A stretch of DNA of 64,000 bases from Branchiostoma belcheri (lineage: Eukaryota > Chordata > Leptocardii > Amphioxiformes > Branchiostomatidae): NCBI RefSeq assembly GCF_001625305.1, contig NW_017804354.1:1343413-1407412 (forward strand), written 5' to 3'. Shown piece by piece: positions 46,901-57,469 of the stretch. Position 1 is the first letter of the stretch. Every line of letters begins with the position of its first letter. Both the position numbers and the translations under genes were made by a program. The notes under the pieces are model-generated. The model had not been told where the DNA came from. It ran no database searches and worked only from the letters and a program-made list of their open reading frames with translations.

Positions 46901-49607
46901 GATGCGACAGAATTTGACGACATCAGACATCCTACCCACAGTGGAGGATGTCACACATCTGAAGGCACGGCTTGTTGATCGGACAGTGAGGCTACTGGTT
47001 GAAAAGTTTAAGGCTTTTCACCAGTTCAGCGACAACATCCGTCCATCCAATCAACATGTGAAACGCTCTACATACATGCCTTTGAAGGTCCTGGACAAGG
47101 ACGAAGCAAAAATATCTGACAACATTCAGATTTTGCTTCAGTTTGCCAAGGACCGTGGTCTCCAGGACATTTGCAAGGATCAGGTGTGATGATTCGTATG
47201 TGATGATATACTAGTGCACATTCATACATGTATTCATACATGGTTGTGTTCACAATGGTGTCTTCAGTGCTAAAGAAGAGTTCTGTATACATGTAGGCGT
47301 TACAAAAATTACGTGATTTTTCAATGTGTCTTTGGAATATCTATCTGTCCATGACAATTCAAGTTAGGTTTCAATATGTCCAGATCCAGGTAGTGTTTGG
47401 AGATCAAGCGACATGTCGAAACCTTCGAGGCGCGAAAAGGTTTAGACAGACCGAAGATGATCATCTGCAGAGTCTCCAGTGGGCAAAAGAGACACCAGGT
47501 AAATAAGACTGTTCCTGTATTAGGTCTCCCATTCTATGATTTTTTTTTATTTCAAAATTGGTGTGTACTTGTCTCTAATTACTACAAAGACTATGTTGAA
47601 ACTTAGTGTCATCTTTTCCTTTTTACCTTCAGGGGACTTTCACTTCCTGTGGGAGGCCGGCAGAACAATTCTGCTGGCCTTCTGGTCATCACCCCGTAAT
47701 GTCGGGAGTGTGGGTCATCTGCGGGACCTGGTCGACAGAAGGACTGTGGATTCCAGGGGCAAGAACTTCAATGCGGTGGATGAGCTGCTGCACCACATTG
47801 AAGAGGCCCACCTGACAGCAGCTCTTATGAAGCATCTCAACATGGAGACCCCAGGTATTTTTGTTTATCCAATTTGTTTGAATTGTTAATCCCTGCACTG
47901 TTACATTTCATTTATATTTTCTTGTACATGTATTTGTATTGTTACATTTTGTTTTAAAGTGCGAAATAAACTGAAACTGAAGGTACATGTAGCATAAAAT
48001 CTAATCAACAATTTTAATTGTATAACACATTACTTTTATTGTCAGAACATTGCCTACACACTTCTGTATTACTTCTGTATATACATTCTACCTTTTTAAA
48101 CAATGCATAACAAGAAGTCATGTCTGTTTCAGGTGATGACTTCCATGTTCCACAGTTCGACCAACTGAAGGACCTGGCGAAGGACTTTGTGGAAAACCTG
48201 GCCACAAGACCCATCTCACAGCAGGTGGACGATGAGCTGTACAAGTTTAACCACAGACTGCTGTACCACCTCCTGTTGTACACAGACCTGAGACAGTGCA
48301 TCAGGTAATGTTTTTTATCTGGATAGGTCACTTTATAAATCCATAAATTACACCGAAAGGCGGTTATACCGGCTATACAGATACAGATACATAAATGTAT
48401 TGATAATGCTAGTTGCAAAACTATCTGTCCAAAAATGCAAGTATGGATTCTACAGTACAGTCTAGAACGACTCTTGTCTTCGGGGAAATTCTACTTAAGA
48501 TCACAGACATATTTGATGATGAGATGTTTTACACAATGATGCTAATAAGATACTGTATGAGCATGTGATTAACTATCATAGAATCCATAGAATGATATTT
48601 ACAAAATAGTTACAGACATATTTACAGGAGATAAATACAATACTTCTTGTTCCACATCTTGCAACAACTTCCAGAAAATGAATTAGATTGGCAAGTCTTT
48701 GCCATTTGCACATCCCAGTACAAGTTTAAGTGGTAGGAATGTCTGTTTAGAAAGAGTGCATTTCCAAATGCTACAAATTCTAATGCATTTCAATGCTGTT
48801 TTTAATGGAGACATTTTGTGTTTTGTCAGAAATGAGAATGGGCCAGCCATTGTGGAACACTGGAAGTTGTGGTTTCCACTCTTCCTAGGAACAGGAAGAG
48901 GGAACTACAGCTACGAGTGTGTAAACCTCATAGCCAACCTTCAGGCTGACTGGTCAGAGAGGACAGCATATGTAGCAACTGCAAACCGGACTGTCAACCT
49001 GCATGGCAAGTCGGGCCACGGAAAGCCAGTCGACATGCTGGTGGAGCATTACAACAGGTGACCTTGAACAACATTTTTCCAATACATGTACTTAAAAAAA
49101 TGACAAGTTATTGCCAGGAAATGTTTTAGTTCTTAATTTTGAAGTGAAATTATACTTTTGTCTAGAAGTTTGTCAATTGAAGTTCTGGTTATAAGAATGT
49201 AACGTTAACATTTTTACAGGCAGCTGAAATCAATCTTGCGGGGCTCGGGACCAGGTCTGACAATCCAACATGCCGAGCGTGTGTCCCTGGCGATCCCTCT
49301 ACTGGAAGAGGCAAGGCGCTTCTGTGTCAGAACATTCAAGACTAGTAGAACAACAAGCCATACTATTAGATGTGCAGTGTCAGATGTGGAAAAGATGGTT
49401 GATGCAATATGCAATGAGAAGGTATATACACCCAATGAGGGCAGGCGTATTTCATTAGGAAATAAGTACAAAGACCCCATTCAGCAGGCATTTGTAAAGA
49501 TTAATGACAACAATTGGTTGGCAACAGCACTGAAGAAGGGGACAAGGGCATGGGTCCCAGAAGTTGACTTAGAGGAAGTAGATACAGACAATTTGATGGA
49601 CGAGTAA
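43962..49607 (+). CDS. DUF6589-family protein, intact, 10 exons, 955 aa (candidate transposase)
   Basis: Exons: 43962-44155, 44846-45854, 46180-46351, 46677-46765, 46899-47183, 47390-47498, 47633-47854, 48133-48304, 48830-49057 and 49220-49607. All junctions are GT-AG, phases agree, and the total is 2868 nt with no stop. The N-terminal part (HVWSKVARSHI, SPYDLTWMSG, then GRVSLQTALSILRDFGV) forms one domain. A Gln/Pro/Ser repeat (FQPGTPQPSSQVQP) follows, then a short coiled coil (ELQEQIRRLEEEKKALNQHL). The DUF6589 region covers the second half: WAYDNLNIMKRVRHVRK, VFGDQATCRNLRGAKRFR, GDFHFLWEAGRTILLAFW, RGNYSYECVNLI and HGKPVDMLVEHYNRQLKSIL. The conserved D, E and H residues in these blocks are present. 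The family has no proven biochemistry known to me. Its position between perfect TIRs makes it the transposase candidate. The first ATG has a weak Kozak context; another ATG lies 14 codons later. Confidence 0.82.
45047..45390 (+). repeat. In-frame 42-bp coding repeat (FQPGTPQPSSQVQP)
   Basis: Six to seven 42-bp units, some with an extra 9-bp TTCCAGCCC, encode a Gln/Pro/Ser-rich linker in the DUF6589 protein. Length changes keep frame. The opposite strand is also open as a by-product. Confidence 0.9.
48349..48393 (+). repeat. Dispersed ~43-bp repeat, copy 2
   Basis: TTACACCGAAAGGCGGTTAT and following bases match 32377-32425. This copy lies in the intron between the exons ending at 48304 and starting at 48830. 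Confidence 0.6.
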
Positions 49608-49694
49608 AAGTACAAATCTACAACTGTAGATTTCAGTCACTATGGAGGCCAAGCTTATTGTCTTAGCAGTGTCTACTAGTTTGTATGTATGTTA

Positions 49695-49700
49695 TTTATT
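49695..49700 (-). terminator. Candidate poly(A) signal of the helicase gene
   Basis: AATAAA on the minus strand, 13 bases after the helicase stop codon. The close convergent arrangement implies very short or overlapping 3' UTRs for the two transposon genes. Confidence 0.4.
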
Positions 49701-49712
49701 ACATAGGATGAC

Positions 49713-52700
49713 CTAGACATGATTTGTAATCTCCTGTAGTGGGTTTCTCTGCTGTCTTTTGCTCCTTCTCAAGGTTTCTGGTGGGTTTCCCTGGGTTGTT
49801 CTTACTGGTGGGATTCTCTCTCTCCTTGGTGGGTTTCCCTGTCTCCTTGGTGGGTTTCCCTGTCTCCTTGGTGGGTTTCCCTGTCTCCTTGGTGGGTTTC
49901 CCTGTCTCCTTGGTGGGTTTCTCTGGTTACTCTTTTCAGGGAAGAATTCATCGATTGCAGCCAAGATGCTGTCCACCATGGTACTTGAGACCCCCTTGAC
50001 AGACTTCACATCTTCCTTGGTGTGGAGCCTGTGACAGTATTTCAGCAGTCTGTCTATAGTTTCATCTGTCATAACTGCACAGGGTCCAAAAAAACAAAAC
50101 TGAGGCTGCAGATTGAACTCCTGGTCACGCAGTTGTTGTAGCTTTTGCTTTAACTGTCCACCATTGTCTGTTTTTTCCCTGTGTGGTCTAGGCTTCTTTC
50201 TTGCTTTAGGAGCTGGTGGTAGTCGCTCAGAGAGTAGACAGCTTGCATCTTGGGTCAGGCCTCCGCAGTTACTACAGCACTGGTCCTGCTGTGGCATGTC
50301 ACTTTGCCCAAGGTGTTTCAGCAGTGCCTTACGGAGACAGCCCTCCTCAGTCAGTATTGACGCCACTTCTGGTTTCGCCTTCTCGTGTTCTTTTGTGGTG
50401 TGGTACACAAGGTACGCAGCCTCCACCTCAGAACTTCTTCCAGCACGTCCCATTTGCTGAAACACAAATTGGAATGCAACATGACCTTCCTTACATGGCA
50501 AAGAGGGAGTGATTGTAAAACATGTATTGCTTAAGGGTGATCATGAACTGTTGACAAACTTTGTGAATGGGGAAGTTCGATGTTCCATAGCAAAGGTGAA
50601 AATTGAAGAAAAAATGTGTAATCTATAACACTTTCCCAAAAATTCGGTTTAATATCTTATTCTGCCATTTTAGTATTATCATCCCTCATTTTAACTCTTC
50701 TTAATATTAGGTTATTGTTTGAGACAGATTCCCGACTAACCTGGTATAGTTGGCTTACTGATGCTGGTGCTCCATATGAGATGACACAGGAAACATCAGG
50801 AATGTCGATGCCCTGTTGAACAAAATAGATATCAATATTGTGTATAAAGTACCATCTGGACAGAAGTAGTGTTTGGCCATAGACATGCCATCACTATATG
50901 TCCTTCAATATAACACAACAGGGCAAATATTAAACTTCAAGTCTTAGCAAGGATGCAGTGATTAGTTTCTCACAATCCTTGTCACCATTATTTTTATTTG
51001 ATTACCATTGTGTGACAGAATCAAACTACATATAGATGACAGATGTAGCTTTTTTTACCATGCCGAATGCTACTGTGGCGATGACTACTCTTACATCCCC
51101 AGCCTGCAATCCTTCCAGGACTTTTTTCTTCTTGGCTGGGGACAGGTCTGCATGGAACACCTCCACCAGGCCACGACCTTGAACAGCATCCTGAAGTAAT
51201 TCGAACATGGCCATACACTTCTGTTTGGTGGGGAGGTAAATCAGGTGTTTCTTTGTGTCCCTCCCTGAGGCCTGTAAGTCTTCCACAAGTGGTTGGAAGT
51301 CGGACTGAAATGTAGAAGATAACATGAAAGAATGTCTATATTGATGAAGCATTGTCATACATGTACAGGTGTTGTCTGTGTGATATTTCCATTAAAAATT
51401 CATGCTGATGAGGAATTGCAAAGGGAACTATACTTGTGTATACACTTGACTGTTAACTTTTATACTATTTCAGTATATTCATTTTTTTAAAGTAGAGGAC
51501 AATGTATAATATGCACCGTCATTGATGTTGATTGTATCCTGGAAATGGTGATGTTCTCCCTGTTAAGGTCGCCCATCACCACTTCACCAGTCAGGTGCAG
51601 CTCGGTCTGCACAGCTGACCTCACAGCTTCTGTTGCGGTCGCTGTGAGTGCCATAAATGGCACATCTGGTATGACTGCCCGCAACGTCCCAATCATCCTG
51701 AAAGCCCTCCTGAAGTCTTCCCCCCTGTGTGAAGTAATGAGAGTAATATACTATGTCATTGTATTGTATTGTATTGTATTGTATTGTATTGTATTGTATT
51801 GTACTGTACTGGAAATATTGAAAATGGTTTACATAGCCTTTTTAATATTCATAGTGTGCCATGGAAGTGTGGAACAGTGTTTGTGATATGATGTAAAAAG
51901 ATGTGATATGAGATGGCATGTGTTGAAAGTCAAAGATTGTACTGTTGAGTTATGGATGCATACTTTAGAATAATAGTCACTCATCATGTACCGGTTTCTT
52001 AATCAAGCAGCATCATTTGCATGATGCTATTTTTTAGAAGATTGTGCTGTACCTTTGTCTTATTATGATGTGTTATCAGTATATTACTGCCGGTAGTAGG
52101 AAATTTCAGCCAAAACAGTAACAATGTAATACTGCATCTTACATACCATTCAGGGATACAATGAGCCTCATCTATGGCAACCAATCCAAGTTTGATGGGG
52201 GTGTTGGCAATGAACTGCCTTCCTGCTGTGGAGGTTGCATCCTCAGGTGCCATGAAAACTGAAGTATACAGAAATGTATTAGACAAAGTTATCCACAAGT
52301 GTGCAACTTGATTTCAAATGTGCATCATTGTAAGTATATGGGGTTAAGTACAACACTGAAATCATACTGAAATCATACTCAAAGAAATGAGTGGTAGGTA
52401 CAAACATTGGTAGGTATATGATAGTAGGTATATGATCAGCATAGGATATATTCATGCATTCACATACAAGTATTACATTTTGAACACTCTTTGCTCTATG
52501 TGACCAAGGAGGTTTCCTTACCTCCTTCATGGGATTCATGTCACAGTATCATGACAAATAATATATGCAAAAAATTAGAAAAGAAAATATTACCTAATCT
52601 TGTGCCAGGGTCAGGGTTCTCACGGAATGCTGCAATGGCATCGCTGCCGCTAAGACTCACTGCTCTGTAGCCTGTTTTGATGTTATACCGGCGTACCTGG

Positions 52701-53268
52701 CCGAAGGATATCAGAAAAAAAGCTGATTATGATATTACCATTATTTAAACTTTTGGAGCACAATCGCTGTTCAAATCTATAGAAATGGGTGCAAATTATA
52801 AAGGTAGTATAAATAAGTTACATGGACTGTGTAAGTTATACAGGTCTTTATTGACACAAAAAAGTACAGCTATTTTCGTAAGGTCTTGCACTAAAGACTG
52901 ATCGTGTAATTTGTAGAACAGTCGGGTTGACAAAGGGGAGGGGGGCGTTTACTTTTCAAACTCGCAGACGTAAAAAAGACATCCGCTTTTAAGTTTTATG
53001 AAACGTACTAAAAATACAAAAGAATACTATGTTACCTGGTCTGCTACAAGAGCTTGTAGTGGCGAGATGACCACTACCATCGTCGGCTCCTTGGCGAGGG
53101 ATGGAAGTATCTGGTAGCAAATACTCTTCCCATGGCCCGTGGCAAGGCCGACAAAACAATCCTTGCCTTCCGTGACAGCTTTAATAGCCCGGGCCTGACC
53201 ATCCTTCAGCCGAGGAACCCCCAGATGTCGCGCGCTACGCGCTCTGCCCTTGACAGTACGTCAGACAT
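49713..53268 (-). CDS. RecQ-family DNA helicase, 7 exons, ~570 aa, with an apparent frameshift in exon 1
   Basis: Exons (minus strand): 53268-53036, 52696-52594, 52258-52147, 51724-51517, 51304-51059, 50812-50741 and 50456-49713. Junctions are GT-AG with consistent phases. Helicase motifs in order: Q-motif-like LGVPRLKDGQARAI, Walker A GLATGHGKSICYQ, Ia VVVISPLQALVADQ, DEAH box VAIDEAHCIPEWGEDFR, III FMALTATATEAVR, IV HLIYLPTKQKCMAM, V VRVVIATVAFGMGIDIPDVS and VI YQQMGRAGRSSE. A RecQ zinc region (GCLRKALLKHLG...CCSNC) and an HRDC-like tail follow, ending in QGNPPRR repeats. This should be a 3'-5' DNA-unwinding ATPase. The natural ATG (53268, MSDVLSRAERVAR) is out of frame with the helicase core: one extra CG in a GCGCGCG run (53228-53236) shifts it. 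This is either an inactivating 2-bp expansion or a sequencing error. Donor 51516 is GTGCAT, atypical. Confidence 0.85.
49825..49924 (-). repeat. 21-bp coding repeat (QGNPPRR) in helicase tail
   Basis: Five near-identical 21-bp units (TTGGTGGGTTTCCCTGTCTC on the plus strand) encode a basic Pro/Arg/Gly tail, plausibly nucleic-acid binding or nuclear-targeting. Confidence 0.9.
51757..51801. repeat. (TATTG)n microsatellite in helicase intron
   Basis: About eight uninterrupted copies of TATTG inside the intron between helicase exons 3 and 4. Confidence 0.9.
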
Positions 53269-53470
53269 CGGAAACGGACGGAAAGTAAGTTGTAACGTTT
53301 TCTATTTTTTTGAACTGGCTGACCCCGATGACCGTTAGGAAATGATCGGGTCAGTGAACACGGGGGCGGGACAACTCGCTGCCGGGAGGTGCGTACGGTT
53401 TATTGGCGGTCCGCGGGACCCTGGAAATTCACACGTCTATGCCAATCGCCCCTAAGTGTTTTTTAATAGC

Positions 53471-53631
53471 CCTTTTAACTCGCCGAATGGAAGCAGTCTT
53501 GTTGGAGCGCGGAAACCTTCTCTCCGTGGCAAAAGTCCCTCGGCAGCAAATCGTCCCTCGCGGCGGCATATTACTCGCGTCGCTCACAGAAAAAATTACG
53601 CCCACGCCCAACAAGACTGCGAAGGAGGCTA
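53471..53631 (-). repeat. Right terminal inverted repeat, 161 bp
   Basis: Exact inverse of 43494-43654 by eye. It ends in GAAGGAGGCTA at 53631. The helicase start lies about 200 bp inside, so this end probably contains or abuts the helicase promoter. Confidence 0.93.
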
Positions 53632-53640
53632 GGATAATTT
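53632..53640. repeat. 9-bp target-site duplication (right copy)
   Basis: GGATAATTT directly after the right inverted repeat, identical to 43485-43493. Confidence 0.9.
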
Positions 53641-54739
53641 AGTCTTTCGCGACGGCGTCCTATACCGCCGGATTATTCGTCCCCACAACCCAGTGCCAGA
53701 TCCCCGCTTGCAACTGTTAGTCCCCCGGGCCCTTGTCCCCACTGTTCTTAGAATGGCCCACTCTGATCCCCTTGGCGGCCATTTGGGGATAGACAAGGCG
53801 GTAGAAAGGGTCAAGTTTTCCTTTTACTGGCCGGGACTGTCAAATGATGTTACGGCCTTCGTGGCGGGTTGCCTGATGTGCCAACGGACGAAGGGGGGAC
53901 AACGTCACCCCCGAGCTCCCCTATGCCCTAGTGTAACAGGCTACCCAAATGAGAGGGTAGCTTTGGATATCGTTGGCCCCCTGACAAAGACCGTGAGTGG
54001 TCACAAGTACATTCTTGTGGCCACAGACTATTTCACTAAGTATGTAGACATTTTCCCACTAGAAAACGAAACAGCGGAGTCAGTAGCTGCCAAGTTCTAT
54101 GAAGGGTGGGTGTGCCGACATGGCCCCCCAGCGTCCCTACACACCGACCAAGGAAAAAATTTCGATTCATCCCTGATCAAACATCTGTGCACATACCTCA
54201 AAATTACAAAAACCCGAACGACACCCTACCACCCCCAGTCTGATGGCCTAGTAGAAATGTTTAATCGTACGATGGGCAACATTCTCAGGGCGTACGTCGC
54301 TGCCCATCAGCGGGACTGGGATGTCCACCTTCCCGCCGTACATTTTGCTTACAATACGAGTTGCCATGCCACCACTGGGTGCTCCCCATTTTTCATGATG
54401 CACGGGCGCGAAGCCCGGCTGCCGTTACATCTCCTAACAGGTGTCCCCAACGTATGCCAGGTGATTACCGATTGTCTTTCGGATAGGTCGGGTCCCCGGG
54501 GGGAATCGCTCGAGGTGGACCCCTCGCCCCCTTCCTTGACGCCAGTAGCTAACGAATCCTCCGAAAAAGGTGGTGTTGTTCGAATTAACCCCTTGTTTTC
54601 CTTTTTGTCACGTCCAAATTTGGAACGGGAAACCTCTGCCACCCCCAGGTCGGTTCTATGTGAGCCTAGTGGTCTCTGCCGGTTCGCTTCCCACGGGGGA
54701 GCGCGGGCGACTAGCACTCTTCCCGTCGGGGGCGACTAG
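53641..54739 (+). pseudogene. Ty3/gypsy integrase, part right of the nested transposon
   Basis: The frame continues from the left fragment and is open to 54739. It includes the zinc-binding HHCC region (HSDPLGGHLGIDKAV, then GCLMCQRTK) and the catalytic core with Asp in ALDIVGPLTK, Asp in LHTDQGKNFD and Glu in DGLVEMFNRT, i.e. a complete DDE triad. The C-terminal part loses similarity after about 54450 and ends in a GC-rich repeat. Integrase would join retroelement cDNA to host DNA; this gene is split by the DNA transposon and lacks most upstream pol, so it is dead. Confidence 0.85.
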
Positions 54740-54757
54740 CACTCTTCCCGTCGGGGC
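54707..54757. repeat. 26-bp tandem duplication
   Basis: CGACTAGCACTCTTCCCGTC occurs twice in direct succession at the end of the gypsy open frame. Confidence 0.75.
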
Positions 54758-55205
54758 CACTACTCTTTCAAGTAATTGAGCATAGGGTAAGTTTCTCGTC
54801 TCTCTGACGTGTACCGCAGCATCACGCTGCCAGTCTCTTTCACTTGGGGTTCCCATAACTCACCATTTCCATCGACGGACCTCCGTACAAATGTACTACG
54901 ATTGAAAAGTTTCCCCTTCTCATTTCATTTTAATGTGTACTTTGTCTAAGATGCGGGAATTTTTCCCCCTTTTGATGACATCGGGTGATTCAGCACGGTA
55001 GTATTCGTAGCCTGTTTTCCGGCCAACTTCCCAGGGAGTTAGGTAGTGGGGTTGCCTCGTTCTTCTCGTTGGGTCCCGTTGTCCCTTCCGAACGTTGGGC
55101 GCTCCTAGTCCCCTCCCCTTCCTGCAGTCATGGACCCACCGCAAAACACGGTGGGCTCCCGAGCAAAAACGCTCTAACTGGCTCGACCGAGTTAGAAATG
55201 GTCTG
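54740..55205. other. Gypsy 3' flank, possibly LTR-derived; no gene
   Basis: Downstream of the integrase. No second copy of a long terminal repeat is visible in the window, so LTR identity cannot be confirmed. Confidence 0.3.
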
Positions 55206-55433
55206 TCTGCGCTAAATATGTTACACTATGTTTTCAAGGAGGGAAGAACACGAAGGACACAAGAAGGCAAGCAAGCCATTATGTAGGGAACTACATCGCC
55301 GACACGTGCAGTAATGCCCTGCATAAGGCACGGAAGCGCCACCCTGACAACGACCAAGCCTTATTTGAGAAACTCAAGCAGCTCCGCTCTAGTGGACTGC
55401 CTTGCTGGGGAACACTCGTCAACATCAGCATAT

Positions 55434-55673
55434 AGAAAGAAATACAGACTGTAGATTAGTTGAGATCTGAACTTGGAAAATGAACTAAATGTGCCTATAA
55501 TGTGACTGTGTTGTACATGTACATGTTTGTAACGTTTTTGTATATTGTTGGGTTCGATTTGTAATTTGTATGAATGTATGTTATAATGTATGTGCCCAGC
55601 CTCGGGATACCTGAAAAGCAGATCAATGGATCTGAAGTATTCCCTGGTAAAATAAATAAACTTGAAACTCGCG
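55434..55673 (+). mobile_element. 5'-truncated LINE 3' tail
   Basis: About 240 bp of non-coding sequence ending GGTAAAATAAATAAACTTG interrupts the transposase-like gene. The end resembles the 26429-26611 insertion (AAATAAATAAATTTG), so both probably belong to the same CR1/L2-like group. Confidence 0.6.
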
Positions 55674-56169
55674 CTGCACTTCGGATTTTGCATGCCCGGC
55701 AAACAGCCCAGATGACCGGCCTACCCGTGACGCTTTGCAGGGCCTCATTGACTATCGTCTCGCCGAGAACGCCGTTTACCGACAAAGGAAGTTAAGGACG
55801 ACCAACAAATGCGAGTCATTTCACATCAGGGTCCTAAAAGCAGCTCCGAAAGCGATGAACTTTGAACTAAACTACACAGGACGTGTGCACACCGCAGGTT
55901 TGGCGGACTTGGTCGGGTCTTGTGCCGCTATCCACCGTGTAAACCAGTATATGGGCGCGAGCCATTCCCCTGGCAGTCCCAGACAAGCTGCATTTGAAGC
56001 AATTGGCAAGGAAGAGGACTATCAAAGGATGAGAAAAAGCATTGGCTATCGCATGCGACGATGCAAACTCCGCATAGCAAAAAAAAAACAAAGGATGCGA
56101 ATGGTCAGGAACACAGCACTGATCCAATGCATTCTTGTGAAAGGAATGACCATTCTTATGCCAAATGAG

Positions 56170-56240
56170 GGAGAAACGAACGAACAAACGAACGAGCGAG
56201 TGAACGAACAAACGAACGAGCGAGTGAACGAACAAACGAG
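56170..56240. repeat. 24-bp tandem repeat (GAACAAACGAACGAGCGAGT)
   Basis: Nearly three copies of a 24-bp unit at the end of the transposase-like open frame, which translate as N-E-Q-T-N-E-R-V. Confidence 0.8.
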
Positions 56241-56470
56241 CGAAAGAACTGTTATCTACATGGAAGATAGATAGATAGGCAACATTCTGACGAACATTGA
56301 ATCGGACACACTGGGTAGAAGCTGTACACTGCTGTCCATCTCCTCCTGAGCCCTGCCATGGTTGACTGCCTCTTTGTCGGTGGTTCACCCTGGTCACACC
56401 CAGGACCACTAACATGCAGCCTGCGCGAACGCGGTTAACCTCTTCACTGGACGTTTGAGTCAGCACCACC

Positions 56471-56662
56471 AGTCTCTACCAAACTTCTTTTGCGGGGTGA
56501 ATAAATAGTAGAAATCGGCCTAAAAGGGGTATAAATTGGCCAGAGAAGATAGCCGGCCAGAGAAGCTCCATTGCCCCGCCAAATCTTCTCTGGGCAATTA
56601 ATACCCTTTTTAGGCCGATTTCTACGATTTCTTCACCCAGCAAAAGAAGTCTGGTGGAGACT
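56471..56662. mobile_element. ~190-bp foldback element
   Basis: Arms of about 75-78 bp are inverted copies of each other with about 10% differences (e.g. TAGAAATCGGCCTAAAA near 56508 and its inverse near 56612), around a ~40-bp loop with GGCCAGAGAAG repeats. It abuts the integrase fragment that begins at 56654. Confidence 0.75.
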
Positions 56663-57250
56663 ACAGCCACCCTACGTGATGGACTAGTTACCATGTGTAC
56701 ACCTCTCCGCCTGTTGGATGGTCCCTCAGCCATCGTTCGTTGTGATCCAGCTCCAGGATTCCAGGCCCTGGTCCAAGACTCCTGGCTTGCCGACAACCAT
56801 ATCCAGGTAGACCTTGGACAACACAAGAACGTAAACAAGAACCCTGTAGCTGAGCGTGCTATTGAGAAGGTGAGAGAAGAGCTTCGAAAAGCAGACCCTC
56901 TTGGCCAACCAGTTTCAGCTCAACGACAACTGGCTGTAATCATTGCTCAGCTTAACGCTAACGTCCGCTCCAATGGTCTTTCCTCACGAGAGTTCCTTTT
57001 CCAAAGAGACCAGTTCTGTGGAAAACAGATACCGATATCTGATAAGCTCCTGCTGGAGGACCAAAACAGGCGACGAGTAGACAACCATACACCGAGTGCT
57101 AGATCCAAAGTGCCCACCACAAAGGCCAAAGTCACCCCCTCCATCTCGGTAGGAGATTTAGTGTACCTCCACGCTGACAGAAGCAAATCTCAGGCTCGTC
57201 ACAAGTATATCATAACTGCAGTTCACAAAGACTTTGTTTATGTATCAAAG
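56654..57250 (+). pseudogene. Retroelement integrase, C-terminal half (second family)
   Basis: The open frame has SAIVRCDPAPGFQALV (catalytic Asp), NKNPVAERAIEKVREEL (catalytic Glu), QLNANVRSNGLSSREFLF and VGDLVYLHADRSKSQARHKY followed by a C-terminal domain. This integrase type is distinct from the gypsy one at 53.6 kb. There is no start codon, and the N-terminal zinc region and first Asp are absent, cut off at the foldback element. The class of its parent element is uncertain. Confidence 0.6.
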
Positions 57251-57469
57251 TTCAGATATAACGGTTATAAGTTCGGATATACTAATACAGATGCAGATAA
57301 ATACGGCTACAAGATGATGCACGTTCTTTTTTTTTACCGCATGTGTTTTCACAAAGAATCCATAAAATTCTTGTGCTATATTCTAATTTTTTCATTTAAT
57401 AGTTGAAATGTATTGAGTATTTTTATAAACATGCATCAAACTGTAAGGTGTAATGGCTTTTTCTTTTAG

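Larger units (their letters stand above)
43494..53631. mobile_element. Complete 10,138-bp DNA transposon encoding DUF6589 protein and RecQ helicase
   Basis: Bounded by 161-bp inverted repeats (43494-43654 and 53471-53631) that appear identical, starting TAGCCTCCTTCGCAGTC, and flanked by GGATAATTT duplications. It carries two convergent genes, DUF6589 (43962-49607, plus) and RecQ-like helicase (53268-49713, minus), whose stops are 105 bp apart. Short tandem repeats (43691-43759) lie just inside the left end. It is inserted in a gypsy integrase-region ORF. DUF6589 is the transposase candidate because it is the only other large protein; RecQ could unwind or process transposition intermediates. 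Identical ends suggest recent insertion. The 9-bp duplication recalls Mutator-like elements, but neither protein is a MULE transposase. I cannot say whether the superfamily has already been named. Confidence 0.92.
55206..56274 (+). pseudogene. Transposase-like gene fragment (TNKCESFH type), split by a LINE tail
   Basis: The first part (about 55230-55433) reads GNYIADTCSNALHKARKRHP and LFEKLKQLRSSGLPCWGT. After the inserted LINE tail, an exon following CTTTGCAG at about 55738 gives GLIDYRLAENAVYRQRKLRT, then TTNKCESFHIRVLKAAPK, NYTGRVHTAGLAD and RRCKLRIAKKKQ. The TNKCE-x-x-H...PK pattern belongs to a transposase-derived family frequent in lancelets, cnidarians and fish. An N(E)QTNER repeat tail follows. 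Upstream catalytic regions are missing. Confidence 0.5.

Noticed and set aside
51545-51886. Plus-strand ORFs across the helicase exons
   Set aside because: The minus strand carries all RecQ motifs with consistent exon phases, and part of the plus ORF is the TATTG microsatellite.
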